A DNA stretch of 64,000 bases from Dyadobacter sp. Leaf189 (GCF_001424405.1 NZ_LMPS01000004.1:182537-246536), one strand, 5' to 3'. Shown: positions 37,901 through 47,295, counted from the stretch's first letter. Numbers and translations: made by a program. The notes: generated from the letters alone by a model not told the origin.

Positions 37901-38237
37901 TCACTGGACACCCACCAACACCGACGCGAAGTATCCGATCATCAGGACTTCTTCCCAGGCACAGATGTCGGACAGGTTTGTGGAAGACGGTTCTTACCTG
38001 CGTTTCAAAAACATTCAGCTGAGCTACAATCTGCCGGTATCAAAACTGGAATTGAAGTGGCTCCGCAATGCGCAGATCTATGTAAGCGGCCAGAACCTGA
38101 TCACTTTCACGAAATACTCGTGGTATGATCCCGAAGTAAACTCCTACGGAGGCGGCAACTCGTTTGTACAGGGGATCGACCACTATGTGTATCCTGCGGC
38201 AAAAACGACCACAGTAGGTTTGAGAGTTGGGTTTTGA
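34917..38237 (+). CDS. SusC/RagA-family receptor with STN signalling domain (pair 3)
   Basis: A 1106-residue receptor from the ATG at 34917 (MKKPLKCRQVL...). After the signal segment (LLFALLLIGTSYA) comes an STN domain (~45-115: KISIVANGSEVRKVLAQLEK ... GLQYEISGKIIILKR). Then the carboxypeptidase-D-like domain (ISGKVLDEKGTGLPGVSVVL), the SusC signature IVVIGYGQVKKSDLTG, the plug and the barrel ending TTTVGLRVGF. The STN domain, absent from the other two SusC proteins here, reports ligand occupancy to FecR. SusD follows 27 bp downstream. Confidence 0.95.
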   Translation: MKKPLKCRQVLKWTMRITATQLLFALLLIGTSYAREGRAQTLLSQKISIVANGSEVRKVLAQLEKQIDVRFVFSSKLINSTRKVTVSAHDKPLYEVLDQVLTPLGLQYEISGKIIILKRQGSLPDVKASEGAVKPAKNISGKVLDEKGTGLPGVSVVLKGTQTGTTTDAEGQFQVDVPDATANAVLIFSFVGYQSQEIVIGSQSALIVNMVLEDKSLQEIVVIGYGQVKKSDLTGSVASIKSTELNAYPATNLVQSLAGRAAGVYVSQNTGAPGSPISVRVRGTNSIQGSNEPLYVVDGFPYSGNPTLLNNADIESIEVLKDASATAIYGSRGANGVVLISTKRGKAGRINVDYEGYYGVQTIRKKLDLMNATEYANFYNEQAANDGVAPHFTQDQINSFGEGTDWQDIVFRKAPVQNHAVTVSGGTEKTRFSVALSNFNQDGIVKGSDYVRNALRVNLSSDLSKKFKFDISSILSRIDSDRKNSERGNRGGTLMSAMLSGYPTIAPILPDGSYSRLAESYAWGSNVITNPLNYLNYFSDKIRSNKVLTNAAVTFEPVKGLTFKTLAGIENTDDKTDTYTTTRFVNSKGSARIETAQITSFLSENTVNYIKDFGKHNISAVAGFTYQDYTATAFRAAGSGFISDNQETYDIGAAATQEVPFSSYQKWALLSYLARVNYTFNSKILATVSFRADGSSRYSEGEKWGSFPSAALAWRVSEENFIKSVPFISDLKIRAGYGETGNTSINPYFTLNQLISNQVVFGDALNIYYAPGTRLAAPLKWETTAQADIGIDLGILNNRFTLTADYYIKNTRDLLNNVALPSSLGYTYTIQNIGKIQNKGLELGVNAAVLEGAFKWNISTNLSINKNKVMKLYGGNDILGQTIGAAVNDNVNILREGFPLGSFYGYVEKGYDDKGFIAYEDFNNNGARDAGDKKIIGNPNPKFTYGFNSSMSYKNFDLNIFIQGSQGNDIFNLSAQGQGYDYGQALNMPREVYLDHWTPTNTDAKYPIIRTSSQAQMSDRFVEDGSYLRFKNIQLSYNLPVSKLELKWLRNAQIYVSGQNLITFTKYSWYDPEVNSYGGGNSFVQGIDHYVYPAAKTTTVGLRVGF

Positions 38238-38264
38238 TTTTTAACAAAGCATAAACATTTTACA

Positions 38265-39704
38265 ATGAACAAGATATTCACCTGCTTGTTTTCAGCCCTG
38301 GTTTTCATGTCCTGCTCGGACCTTCTGGAAGAAAAACCAAAATCACTGGCTTCTGAAAACTTCTATAATACTGCCTCGGAAGCCAAAGCGGCAGTTAATG
38401 CCATTTACGGTCCGATGCGCTCCGATAACGGACTTTCCATCAACTATCCTGCACAGCTGGAAGGATTGGCCGATTACGGAAATTCGCGCGGTACACAAAC
38501 TGCCGTGAGTCTTTACCAGGGACTTGATAATACCAACATCAACCGCGTAGCTGTGATCTGGGACAACTTTTACCAGTCTATCCGCAATGCGAACCTGGTG
38601 ATCAGCAATGTTCCGAAAGGTACCAGTACGAGCCCGGAAGAAAAGGCGATGTTTGTTGCCGAGGCGAAGTACCTGCGTTCGCTGATCTATTTTGCAATGG
38701 TAAGGAACTGGGGCGGCGTGCCGCTGCGTACGGAAGAAAATATGACGGTAGCCGACATTCCCCGTGCGAGCGTAGAGGATGTGTACAAACTGATCCTTGC
38801 CGATGCGCTGGAAGCCGAAGCAGGGTTACCTGATGTGCCGGCTGAAATCGGCAGACCAACCAAATGGGCAGCAAAAACGCTTTTGTCAGAGATATACCTG
38901 TATCAGGAAAACTGGGCAGGCGCTCAGACCAAGTCGAAGGAAGTTGTAGAGAGTAACAAATACTCGCTTGTGGAAGTGGTTACTTCTGAGGATTTCCAGA
39001 AAATATATGGCCCTGAGGTTGTCAATACCACCGAGGAAATCTTCTATTTCAAATACTCCCGTCAGCAGGGTTTTGGCCTGGTCAGCTACGCCCACCGCAA
39101 GACTGACAAGTTTAACTACTACGGTCCTGGCGGGGTGTACGCACAGTATACCGACTCGGTTTCGAACCCGGTGATCAAGAACTGGGACGCCAAAGATCTC
39201 CGCAAAGCGCACATTCTGTACAATGTAGATATCGGGCTCGGGCCTAATTCCTGCCTATTCCGCAAATACCGTGACCCGGCTGCAACCGCAGGAGCAGGCA
39301 ACGATTATCCCTGGTACCGCTATGCTGATCTGCTTCTTTTTCATGCCGAGGCTGATGCCCGCGCAAATGGAAAACCAACAGCTGAGGGTTTGGAAAGTCT
39401 GAACAAAGTGCACCGCCGGGCTTACGGATTTAATTCCAAAGCACCTTCGGCAGTGGATTTCAAGTTGAGTGATTTTTCAGGACTTACTGCTTTTATAGAT
39501 AAAGTAGTGCAGGAAAGAGGCTACGAAACCATGTATGAAGGTAAAAGATGGAATGACCTTAAAAGATTGGGTATCGCCAAGCAGCGGATTCTGGAAACAA
39601 AGAAAATCGTAGTAGCAGACAAGCACATGCTCTGGCCGATCCCAAACTCCGAGCTTCTTTACAACAAGGCGATCAAGCCTACCGATCAAAACCCGGGATA
39701 TTGA
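38265..39704 (+). CDS. SusD/RagB-family lipoprotein (pair 3)
   Basis: A 479-residue surface lipoprotein, lipobox VFMSC (Cys ~17). SusD marks: ASENFYNTASEAKAAVNAIY, AEAKYLRSLIYFAMVRNWGG, YRYADLLLFHAEADAR, VVQERGYETMYEGKRWNDLK, and the closing MLWPIPNSELLYNKAIKPTDQNPGY block. It is at the short end for the family. It captures ligand for the adjacent STN-type SusC. Confidence 0.94.
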   Translation: MNKIFTCLFSALVFMSCSDLLEEKPKSLASENFYNTASEAKAAVNAIYGPMRSDNGLSINYPAQLEGLADYGNSRGTQTAVSLYQGLDNTNINRVAVIWDNFYQSIRNANLVISNVPKGTSTSPEEKAMFVAEAKYLRSLIYFAMVRNWGGVPLRTEENMTVADIPRASVEDVYKLILADALEAEAGLPDVPAEIGRPTKWAAKTLLSEIYLYQENWAGAQTKSKEVVESNKYSLVEVVTSEDFQKIYGPEVVNTTEEIFYFKYSRQQGFGLVSYAHRKTDKFNYYGPGGVYAQYTDSVSNPVIKNWDAKDLRKAHILYNVDIGLGPNSCLFRKYRDPAATAGAGNDYPWYRYADLLLFHAEADARANGKPTAEGLESLNKVHRRAYGFNSKAPSAVDFKLSDFSGLTAFIDKVVQERGYETMYEGKRWNDLKRLGIAKQRILETKKIVVADKHMLWPIPNSELLYNKAIKPTDQNPGY

Positions 39705-39737
39705 AAACTGACAACTACTCACTAAATCAAGCATGAA

Positions 39738-41750
39738 ATGAGGATAAAACTGGTAGCCTTTACGATCCTGACTGCCTTTGTTGCGTCCGGGTACCGCTCC
39801 TCGCCGCGACAGGCGGCCCGGAAAGTGGATATCTGCATTTACGGCGGCACGGCAGCAGGTGTAATTGCGGCTTATACAGCCAAGAAAATGGGAAAAACAG
39901 TCGCGCTTATCGAACCTACCTCGCATTTGGGCGGTATGACCTCGGGCGGTTTGGGGCAAACTGATATTGGCAATAAATATGCAATCTCAGGCCTTTCACT
40001 GGACTTTTACCGCAGACTTGGGAAGCATTACGGTAAGTTTGAACAATGGATCTTTGAGCCGCACGTAGCCAAGAAATACCTGCAACAATATCTGGACGAA
40101 GCCGGCATTAAGGTGACTTACCAGCACAGGATTGTTTCGGCAGCCAGGAAGGGTACGGCGATCAGTTCCATTGTTTTTGAAAACAGCGCAAAACCCGATC
40201 CCGCGACCAATACCACGATCGAAGCGGCTATGTTCATCGACTGTTCTTACGAGGGCGATCTGATGGCGCGTGCTGGCGTTTCCTATGCAGTAGGCAGGGA
40301 AGCGAATTCCGAATATGGTGAGACGATCAATGGGGTGCAGCTGATGACAGGCCACCAGTTCCCCGACGGAATTGATCCCTACAAAATCCTGGGCAAACCT
40401 GAAAGCGGACTGCTGTGGGGCATTTCAGACGAAAAGTTGCTGCCTGACGGAACCGGTGACAAGAAGGTACAGGCATACAATTACCGCATTTGCCTCACTT
40501 CCGATCCTGCTAACCAGCTGCCGATCACGAGACCAGCCGGGTACGATTCTACGCGCTACGAACTGCTGGTAAGGCTGATGAACAAGCAGCCGCAGCGGAA
40601 AACGCTCAATGATTATTTCATCTGGAGCAAAATGCCGAACAACAAAACGGACATTAACAACCGCAACGGCTTTTCTACGGATATGATCGGAACAAACTAC
40701 GCGTATCCCGATGCGGACTACAAAAAGCGTGGGGAGATCATCGGAGAGCACGAGGTGTATACCAAAGGTCTGTTGTATTTCGTGGGTCACGACCCGAGGG
40801 TACCTCAGGAACTCAGAAGCGAAATGCTGAAATGGGGTTATCCCAAAGATGAATACACCGACACCGGCAACTGGTCGCCGCAGCTTTATGTACGTGAAGC
40901 GCGGAGAATGGTGGGCAACTACGTGATGACACAAGCCAATTGTGAAGGAAAAAAGGTAGTAACTGACGGTGTAGGAATGGCCGCTTATACGATGGATTCG
41001 CACAATATTCAGCGCATTGTGGTGAATGGGATGGTTAAAAACGAAGGTAATGTGGAAGTAGGCGGCTTTGGCCCCTACCCTGTTTCCTACCAGGCGATTG
41101 TTCCGAAACCTGCCGAATGCACCAACCTGCTTGTGCCAGTTTGCCTGTCTGCCACGCACATTGCCTACGGCTCAATCCGGATGGAGCCGGTATTCATGGT
41201 GCTCGCCCAGTCAGCAGCGGCGGCGGCTGTAATGGCGATTGATGGCAAGCTGCCCGTGCAGAAAGTGGATGTTGCAAAACTGCAAAAGCAGCTGGCTGCG
41301 AATCCGCTGGTAACGGGTAAAATCCAGCACGTGGTTGTTGACAATGAAGATAAGCAGCATGTTAAAGTAGAAGGAAAATGGAATACCGGCAACAAAGGCG
41401 GCTACGGACCTTCGTTTTTTGCTTCTGACACAACTACAAAAAGCACGCAGACTGTCCGGTTTACGCCGGAAATAGCCAAAGCCGGCAAATACGCAGCTTA
41501 CATTTATTTACCCAAGCTGCCAGGATTGTCTTCCATTATCCCGCTCACAGTTTCCGATGGTAAAAACCAGAAGAATGTTTCGATTAAAACTGCTGACGTG
41601 CAGGTAGTAGGTCAAACTTCGGGTGAATGGGTGTTTTTAGGGGATTTCGATATTGCTGCGGGTTCCAATGCTTTTGTAGAAATGTCCAATAAAGGAGCCG
41701 ACGGGCTTGTGCTCGCAGATGCGGTGCTGATGGTACCCGCAGTTAAATAA
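39738..41750 (+). CDS. FAD-dependent oxidoreductase with C-terminal golvesin/Xly-like domain
   Basis: A 670-residue exported protein. A hydrophobic N-terminus (~1-20) precedes the FAD dinucleotide-binding loop ICIYGGTAAGVIAAYTA (~33-49) and HLGGMTSGGLGQTD, the signature of the FAD_oxidored family. ECTNLLVPVCLSATHIAYGSIRMEP marks the C-terminal part of the oxidase. Residues ~545-670 form a separate beta domain with GEWVFLGDFDIAAGSNAFVE and GADGLVLADAVLMVP, like the golvesin/xanthan-lyase CBD-like domain, probably a surface- or polymer-binding module. The neighbouring gene is a paralogue lacking this domain. It is co-transcribed with SusC/SusD pair 3, suggesting oxidation of the imported or surface-held substrate; the reaction is unknown. 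Confidence 0.85.
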   Translation: MRIKLVAFTILTAFVASGYRSSPRQAARKVDICIYGGTAAGVIAAYTAKKMGKTVALIEPTSHLGGMTSGGLGQTDIGNKYAISGLSLDFYRRLGKHYGKFEQWIFEPHVAKKYLQQYLDEAGIKVTYQHRIVSAARKGTAISSIVFENSAKPDPATNTTIEAAMFIDCSYEGDLMARAGVSYAVGREANSEYGETINGVQLMTGHQFPDGIDPYKILGKPESGLLWGISDEKLLPDGTGDKKVQAYNYRICLTSDPANQLPITRPAGYDSTRYELLVRLMNKQPQRKTLNDYFIWSKMPNNKTDINNRNGFSTDMIGTNYAYPDADYKKRGEIIGEHEVYTKGLLYFVGHDPRVPQELRSEMLKWGYPKDEYTDTGNWSPQLYVREARRMVGNYVMTQANCEGKKVVTDGVGMAAYTMDSHNIQRIVVNGMVKNEGNVEVGGFGPYPVSYQAIVPKPAECTNLLVPVCLSATHIAYGSIRMEPVFMVLAQSAAAAAVMAIDGKLPVQKVDVAKLQKQLAANPLVTGKIQHVVVDNEDKQHVKVEGKWNTGNKGGYGPSFFASDTTTKSTQTVRFTPEIAKAGKYAAYIYLPKLPGLSSIIPLTVSDGKNQKNVSIKTADVQVVGQTSGEWVFLGDFDIAAGSNAFVEMSNKGADGLVLADAVLMVPAVK

Positions 41751-41770
41751 TTTACCTAACCTTTTTAATA

Positions 41771-43435
41771 ATGAAAAAATTAGTCGCATTTGTATTTGCA
41801 GCCCTATTTCCCGCTTTGTTGTATGCGGATATCCAAAAAAATGATTTCGAAGCCGATGTAATTGTTTACGGAGGTACTTCGGGCGCAGTGACGGCAGCGG
41901 TACAGGTTGTTAAGCAAGGTAAATCGGTGATCATGGTATCACCTGACACACACCTCGGCGGACTTTCGTCGGGCGGACTGGGCTTTACTGATACGGGTAA
42001 CAAATCGGTGATCGGCGGGCTCGCGCGGGAGTTTTACCACCGCGTGTACCTGCATTACGACAAACCCGCAGCCTGGCAGTGGCAAAAGAAAGAAGAATAT
42101 GGCAACAAAGGCCAGGGTACGCCCGCCATGGACGGTGCCGACCGCACGATGTGGATATTCGAACCCAAAGTAGCCGAGCGCGTTTTTGAGGATTTTGTCA
42201 AAGAAAATAACCTGAAAGTGTACCGCAATGAGTGGCTAGACCGCGAAAAAGGGGTGAAAATGGAAGGCGGCAGGATTGTATCTTTCAAGACACTGAGCGG
42301 CAAAACCTTCAAAGGGAAAATGTTCATTGACGCCACCTATGAAGGAGATTTAATGGCCTCAGCCGGTGTGAAATACCACGTGGGACGTGAAGCCAACAGT
42401 GTTTACAATGAAGAATGGAACGGGATTCAGGCGGGCGTTTTCCAGCACGGGCATTATTTCAAAAAGAATGTGAGTCCGTACAAGATCGAGGGTGATCCGA
42501 AGAGCGGGCTGCTTCCCTATGTATCTGCCGAGCCTATCGGGAAAAATGGCGATGGCGACAACAAGATCCAGGCTTACTGCTTCCGTATGTGCCTTTCGGC
42601 TAATCCTGACAACCGTATTCCGTTTGCCAAACCGGAAGGTTACGATCCTGCAAAATACGAGCTGCTGGCAAGAGTTTACAAAGCAGGCTGGTCAGAAACT
42701 TTTGATAAGTACGATCCAATTCCCAATAAAAAGACGGACACCAACAACCACGGTCCATTCAGCACGGATTTCATTGGTCAGAACTACGATTATCCTGATG
42801 CGACTTACGAGCGCAGAAAACAGATCATCAAGGAACACGAGCTGTACCAGAAAGGCTTGATGTATTATCTGACAAATGACAAGAATGTTCCCGACAGCGT
42901 GCGTGCGGAAATGGCAAAATGGGGCCTTCCAAAAGATGAATTCAAAGATAATGGCGGCTGGCCGCATCAGATCTACGTCCGCGAGGCACGTCGCATGATC
43001 GGCCAGGAAGTAATGACCGAAAATGAGACTTTGGGCAAAAAGGCAGTCAACCAATCTGTGGGAATGGGATCTTATTCACTGGACGCGCACAATGCACAGC
43101 GTTATGTGAAAGAGGACGGCTTTGTTCAAAATGAAGGTGATATCGGCGTACATCCCAAGGTACCTTACGCTATTTCCTACGGATCGCTGGTACCTAAAAA
43201 GGCTGAATGCGAGAACCTGCTGGTACCCGTTTGCCTGTCCAGCACGCACATTGCATTCGGGTCAATCCGGATGGAGCCGGTATTTATGATACTTGGCCAG
43301 AGCGCTGCCTCGGCTGCGGTACTGGCTATTGATAAGAAAGTGGCCGTGCAGGATGTAGATTATGCGCAGCTTCGTGCACAACTATTGAAAGACAAGCAGA
43401 GGCTCGAATATGTGGCGCCGCAAGCAGGCAAATAA
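41771..43435 (+). CDS. FAD-dependent oxidoreductase, paralogue of the preceding gene
   Basis: A 554-residue protein with a clear signal peptide (LVAFVFAALFPALLYA). The FAD loop VIVYGGTSGAVTAAVQVV and HLGGLSSGGLGFTDTG match the upstream protein, as do GDLMASAGVKYHVGREANS, the NNHGPFSTDFIGQNYDYPDA block and LLVPVCLSSTHIAFGSIRMEP. It lacks the golvesin-like tail and has an insertion (KKEEYGNKGQGTPAMDGADR) near residue 110. Only 20 bp separate the two genes. A tandem duplication followed by divergence is the simplest reading. The transcript ends at the terminator at 43441-43473. Confidence 0.88.
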   Translation: MKKLVAFVFAALFPALLYADIQKNDFEADVIVYGGTSGAVTAAVQVVKQGKSVIMVSPDTHLGGLSSGGLGFTDTGNKSVIGGLAREFYHRVYLHYDKPAAWQWQKKEEYGNKGQGTPAMDGADRTMWIFEPKVAERVFEDFVKENNLKVYRNEWLDREKGVKMEGGRIVSFKTLSGKTFKGKMFIDATYEGDLMASAGVKYHVGREANSVYNEEWNGIQAGVFQHGHYFKKNVSPYKIEGDPKSGLLPYVSAEPIGKNGDGDNKIQAYCFRMCLSANPDNRIPFAKPEGYDPAKYELLARVYKAGWSETFDKYDPIPNKKTDTNNHGPFSTDFIGQNYDYPDATYERRKQIIKEHELYQKGLMYYLTNDKNVPDSVRAEMAKWGLPKDEFKDNGGWPHQIYVREARRMIGQEVMTENETLGKKAVNQSVGMGSYSLDAHNAQRYVKEDGFVQNEGDIGVHPKVPYAISYGSLVPKKAECENLLVPVCLSSTHIAFGSIRMEPVFMILGQSAASAAVLAIDKKVAVQDVDYAQLRAQLLKDKQRLEYVAPQAGK

Positions 43436-43440
43436 ATGCA

Positions 43441-43473
43441 AAATGCCTTCTCTTAACGGGAAGGCATTTTTTT
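43441..43473 (+). terminator. Intrinsic terminator of the susCD-oxidoreductase operon
   Basis: AAATGCCTTC (43441-43450) pairs perfectly with GAAGGCATTT (43460-43469) over a 9-base loop, followed by a seven-T run (43467-43473). It ends the plus-strand unit; the convergent small gene at 43483 begins its 3' end just beyond. Confidence 0.92.
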
Positions 43474-43482
43474 GATAGCTGC

Positions 43483-43734
43483 TTATTTTTTATGCATTAA
43501 TTCGGCCAGTTCGTCAATCAGTTCGTCGGTTTGGTCGAGGTATTGTTCTTCATTCAGTAGCCCCTGCTGGTACGAATGCAGGACCATATCCAGGTCTGCC
43601 TTGATCTTCCCGCGCCGCTTTCTTGGGGTTCGGGGGGCCGGGGGGTACCGTTCGTCAATCCAGTTAAGTATCTGGCTGACGATAAAGCAGATTGTCCCGG
43701 CGACGATAAATAGTATAAGTTCAAGAAGTATCAC
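43483..43734 (-). CDS. Small single-pass membrane protein, unknown
   Basis: An 83-residue protein that begins at a GTG (43734); no ATG precedes the membrane segment. Residues ~2-24 are a hydrophobic helix (ELILFIVAGTICFIVSQIL). A proline/arginine stretch (RYPPAPRTPRKRRGK) follows, then an acidic amphipathic helix (GLLNEEQYLDQTDELIDELA) that recalls short SHOCT-like tails. Positive charges after the helix suggest N-out, C-in topology. No function can be assigned. Confidence 0.5.
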   Translation of the reverse strand: MILLELILFIVAGTICFIVSQILNWIDERYPPAPRTPRKRRGKIKADLDMVLHSYQQGLLNEEQYLDQTDELIDELAELMHKK

Positions 43735-43891
43735 TGCGCTACCCGGGTTAGAGATTAGCTGAATGGCAAGTGGATTATAAACTTAGAAAAAACGAGCGAA
43801 GGATACAATTACTTCAAAGTCAGTTTTAAGGGTAATCGGCATTGTGAGCCGAACGAACAGGCAGGTGTACCGGATTGAAAGCTAACTACAT

Positions 43892-43923
43892 AAAAAAACG
43901 GACAGGCTGGTTAGCCTGTCCGT
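43892..43923 (-). terminator. Intrinsic terminator of the PorT-like gene
   Basis: ACGGACAGGCT (43898-43908) and AGCCTGTCCGT (43913-43923) form a perfect 11-bp stem with a 4-base loop. On the minus strand it is followed by seven T (43898-43892). It lies 22 bp past the stop of the 43946-44521 gene. Confidence 0.92.
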
Positions 43924-43945
43924 TCTCTTTGAGGATCCAATTTGA

Positions 43946-44521
43946 TTACTTAACCAACGGGATCGCCCAGAATAAACTGGCCTGGATCACGCTGTTTTTG
44001 AAATCAGGATTGATGTTCTGACCAGTAAAATCTCCCACTTTGGAAAGACCTGCTACATAGCGAACGCCAACTCCAAGTCCGATCGGCGATTGGTATCCAA
44101 TACCACCTGCTGCTGCCAGATCCAGATTTTTAGCAAAGTTGTTGATCGTTTGATCAGGAATATCGGATGAAGTCCTAAAACCAGCCTGCGGTCCGAATTC
44201 TACGTAGAAGCCGCCATTTGTTTTGAACTTGAACATCACCGGAACGGTAACGTAGCTGATTTTGAAATCAGACTTATTTCCATTTCTGTCAACTTTCGCA
44301 CCTTGTGTAGAAAACAAAACTTCTGGTTGCAGAGAGAATACCTTTCCAAATCCATAATTGATAATACCGCCGAGATGGTAACCTACCAAAGCGTCAGACT
44401 GAATGTCACCGCCGGTATAGTTGCTGATGTTTAACCCTGCTTTTGGGCCGATGCTGAATGATTGTGCGAATGCTGATTGTACGGACAGGAACAGTACCGC
44501 AGCAAATAATAATTTTTTCAT
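43946..44521 (-). CDS. PorT-like outer-membrane beta-barrel protein
   Basis: A 191-residue protein: signal peptide (LLFAAVLFLSVQSAFAQ), then FSIGPKAGLNISNYTG, the common opening of PorT-family (beta-barrel, OMP_b-brl_2) proteins. Regular amphipathic strands follow (SLQPEVLFSTQGAKV, YVTVPVMFKFKT, YVEFGPQAGF, GVGVRYVAGLSKVG). Length fits an eight-stranded barrel. No ligand or role is known. It is monocistronic with its own terminator and a possible structured leader (44548-44586). Confidence 0.85.
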   Translation of the reverse strand: MKKLLFAAVLFLSVQSAFAQSFSIGPKAGLNISNYTGGDIQSDALVGYHLGGIINYGFGKVFSLQPEVLFSTQGAKVDRNGNKSDFKISYVTVPVMFKFKTNGGFYVEFGPQAGFRTSSDIPDQTINNFAKNLDLAAAGGIGYQSPIGLGVGVRYVAGLSKVGDFTGQNINPDFKNSVIQASLFWAIPLVK

Positions 44522-44941
44522 AATAGTAAAGTGATTAAAAATGATTTCGGTTGTACCCGGAAATCGTACTGCCGGGAACGCAACCGACCCAGTTAATTAA
44601 CCTGGATAACGGTTACATTTCAAATCCCGTGCCAACCGGAATCCTCCGTTTCCTATACTTTCGTTCGCCTGTGAGCAAAGAAGCTTTATAGTAGATACGG
44701 TTATACGAATTTTGCATACGATCCTTTTGCCGCCCGGACTGAATTCAAAATATTCACGCGTTCCCTACTGGACGTTCCTTGTTCATAAACGAACGATTTC
44801 AGACAATCAGAACCGAATAACCTACTTTTTTTCAGCGGAATAACATTTGGCCGGATATTTTAGTAAAATCAGCAACAATGTAAACAACAGGTCTTTTTTC
44901 TGCGGAAAACATACCCCGGTTTTACTTATCATCTGTTAGCC
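44522..44941. other. Divergent intergenic region with a nested hairpin
   Basis: 420 bp without a gene, between the PorT-like gene (minus) and the permease (plus). At 44548-44586 CGGTTG/CAACCG outer arms enclose CCCGG/CCGGG inner arms, so the minus-strand leader could fold about 27 bases before the ATG. I see no convincing -33/-7 pair for either gene. Confidence 0.4.
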
Positions 44942-47295
44942 ATGATCAAAAACTATTTCAAGATTGCTGTAAGAAACCTGCTGCGTAACAAGGGATTCTC
45001 TGCTATCAACATCCTGGGCCTTGTTGTGGGAATGGCCAGCGCCATTCTTATCCTTCTGTGGATCTACAATGAAGTAAGCTATGATCGGTTTCACCGCAAT
45101 GCGCCGTATCTCTATACGGCGTGGAACCGGGGAACGTTCGACGGTAAATTACAGTGCTGGGATGGTACGCCCAAGATCCTGGGCACCACGCTCAAAGAAG
45201 AATTTCCTGAAATTGCCGCGATGTCACGCAACCATTCGCGCTGGTACGTAACGAAAGCAGGCGAAAAGAAGATATCGAGCGAAGCAATGGTTACGGACGC
45301 TGCTTTTCTGACCATGTTCGACTTCCCGCTTTTACAAGGCGACGTACGAACAGCGCTCAGCAATGCAGGCTCGATCGTAATAACCCAGAGGATGGCTGTT
45401 AAAATGTTCGGTACCGAGGATGCATTGAACAAGGTCATTACGATAGATAAGGATAATTTCACGGTGACGGGCATTATGAAAGACCTGCCCACCAATACCG
45501 CTTTCACTTTTGAATTTCTGCCCCCTGGGATTACCTGAAAAAGACAGGCGAGTACGACGAACACTGGGGCAATAATTCGGTGAAGACTTATTTACAGCTC
45601 AAACCCCATACAGATCCTGCATTGCTGGATCAAAAGATCAGGGATGTTACAATCAGGCATTCTGCGCGCACCGAGGAGAATGAAATTTTTCTTCATCCGA
45701 TCCATAAATGGCATTTATACTCCAATTTTGAAAATGGTAAAATAGCGGGTGGACGCATTGTTATTGTGCGCCTTTTCAGCATTATAGCTGGCTTTATATT
45801 GCTTATCGCCTGCATCAATTTCATGAACCTCAGCACGGCCCGAAGTGAAAAACGCGCCAAGGAAGTAGGTATCAGGAAAGCGGCTGGCGCCAATAAATCC
45901 TGGCTGGTCGGCCAGTTTATCGGAGAATCGATATTGATCTCCTTCATCGCCGGGTTACTCGCATTTGTAGCTGTTGTGCTTACGCTGCCTGCATTCGGCA
46001 CATTGATTGGTAAAAATCTGCAACTCCCATACACGAGCGCTGCTTTCTGGCTGGCGCTGCTCTCCTTCGTGCTGCTTACCGGCCTTATTGCCGGCAGTTA
46101 TCCTGCATTCTTCCTATCTTCTTTTAAACCGATCGAGATATTGAAAGGCACTTTCAAGAGAACCAATGCAACGGTCAATCCGCGGAAAGTTTTGGTTGTC
46201 ATTCAATTCAGCTTTGCAATTGTACTTATTATTTCTACGCTGGTGGTTGTAAGACAAATCCGCCACGCGCAAAACCGGAATGCGGGTTACGACCGCGGAC
46301 AAATTATATTTCACTGGATAACGGGTGATCTTGAAAAGAACTATGACCAGATCAAACGCGAACTGGTAAGTAGCGGCGTGGCTGCTTCGATGACCAAAAC
46401 AGCTTCTCCGCTCAGTTACATTAACAGTGATACCTGGGGAATTGAATGGAAAGGTAAAAATCCCGCTGATAAAATTGACTTCGACCGGTTTAGCGAGGAT
46501 GAAGATCTGGTGAAAACGGCGGGATTGCAGCTCATTGCAGGCCGCGATATGGACCTCACCAAATTCCCGTCAGATTCTTCGGCTATGCTGCTGAACGAAT
46601 CTGCCGTCAAGGTAATGCGCCTGGAAGATCCCATCGGGCAGATTGTAAAAGACGGCGAGCTGGCGTACCACGTGGTGGGTGTTGTAAAGGATTTTCTAAT
46701 TGGTTCTCCTTACGAACATCTCAGGCCAATGGTAATCGAAGGCGCACAAAGCAGTTTCAATGTGATAAACATCAAGCTCAGCAATAGTGCCGAAACTGCG
46801 GAACATGTAAAGGCCATTGAAGCCGTTTTCCGCCGCTACAACCCAGACTATCCGTTTGAATACCACTTTGTCGACGAAGATTACGCATTGAAATATGAGG
46901 ATACCCGCCGCATTGCGACACTGACGGGGTTGTTTGCAGGCCTGACAATTTTCATATCCTGCCTGGGACTTTTCGGCCTTGCCACTTACATGGCTGAGAA
47001 CAGGGTGAAAGAGATAGGTGTACGAAAGGTACTTGGCGCGTCGGTGATGAGCATTACTGCATTGCTTTCCCGGGAATTCATGCTGCTGGTGCTGATCTCG
47101 ATCGTAATTGCGATCCCGGTAGCCTGGTATGCGATGCAGCTGTGGTTAAGTGACTTCTCCTACCATACCAACATGCCCTGGTGGATATTTGCAGGCGCCG
47201 GTTTATTGGCCATTGCGGTTTCGCTGGTCACGGTGAGTTACCAGGCCGTTAAAGCAGCCTTGCTGAATCCTGTAAAAAGCTTGCGCAGCGAGTGA
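44942..47295 (+). pseudogene. MacB/FtsX-family permease interrupted by a -1 frameshift
   Basis: Two frames together make one ~786-residue permease of the usual length. 44942-45538 gives the N-terminal membrane helix (FSAINILGLVVGMASAILIL), YDRFHRN and the periplasmic core up to FTFEFLP, then a TGA. The adjacent frame from about 45520 continues PWDYLKKTGEYDEHWGNNS and has all remaining parts: FtsX unit 1 (~45770-46130), a second periplasmic domain and FtsX unit 2 (IGVRKVLGASVMSITALLSR). The break is at CCCCC (45521-45525); one extra C would restore the frame. It may be a sequencing error, a real inactivating mutation or, less likely, recoding. An internal start at 45580 would yield only the C-terminal part. 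Such permeases move lipids, peptides or antimicrobials with a separate ATPase, none of which is adjacent. Confidence 0.8.

Noticed and set aside
39733-39741. Two-codon frame ATGAAATGA overlapping the FAD oxidoreductase start
   Set aside because: Too short to judge; the oxidoreductase ATG at 39738 is well supported and the mini-frame is likely chance.
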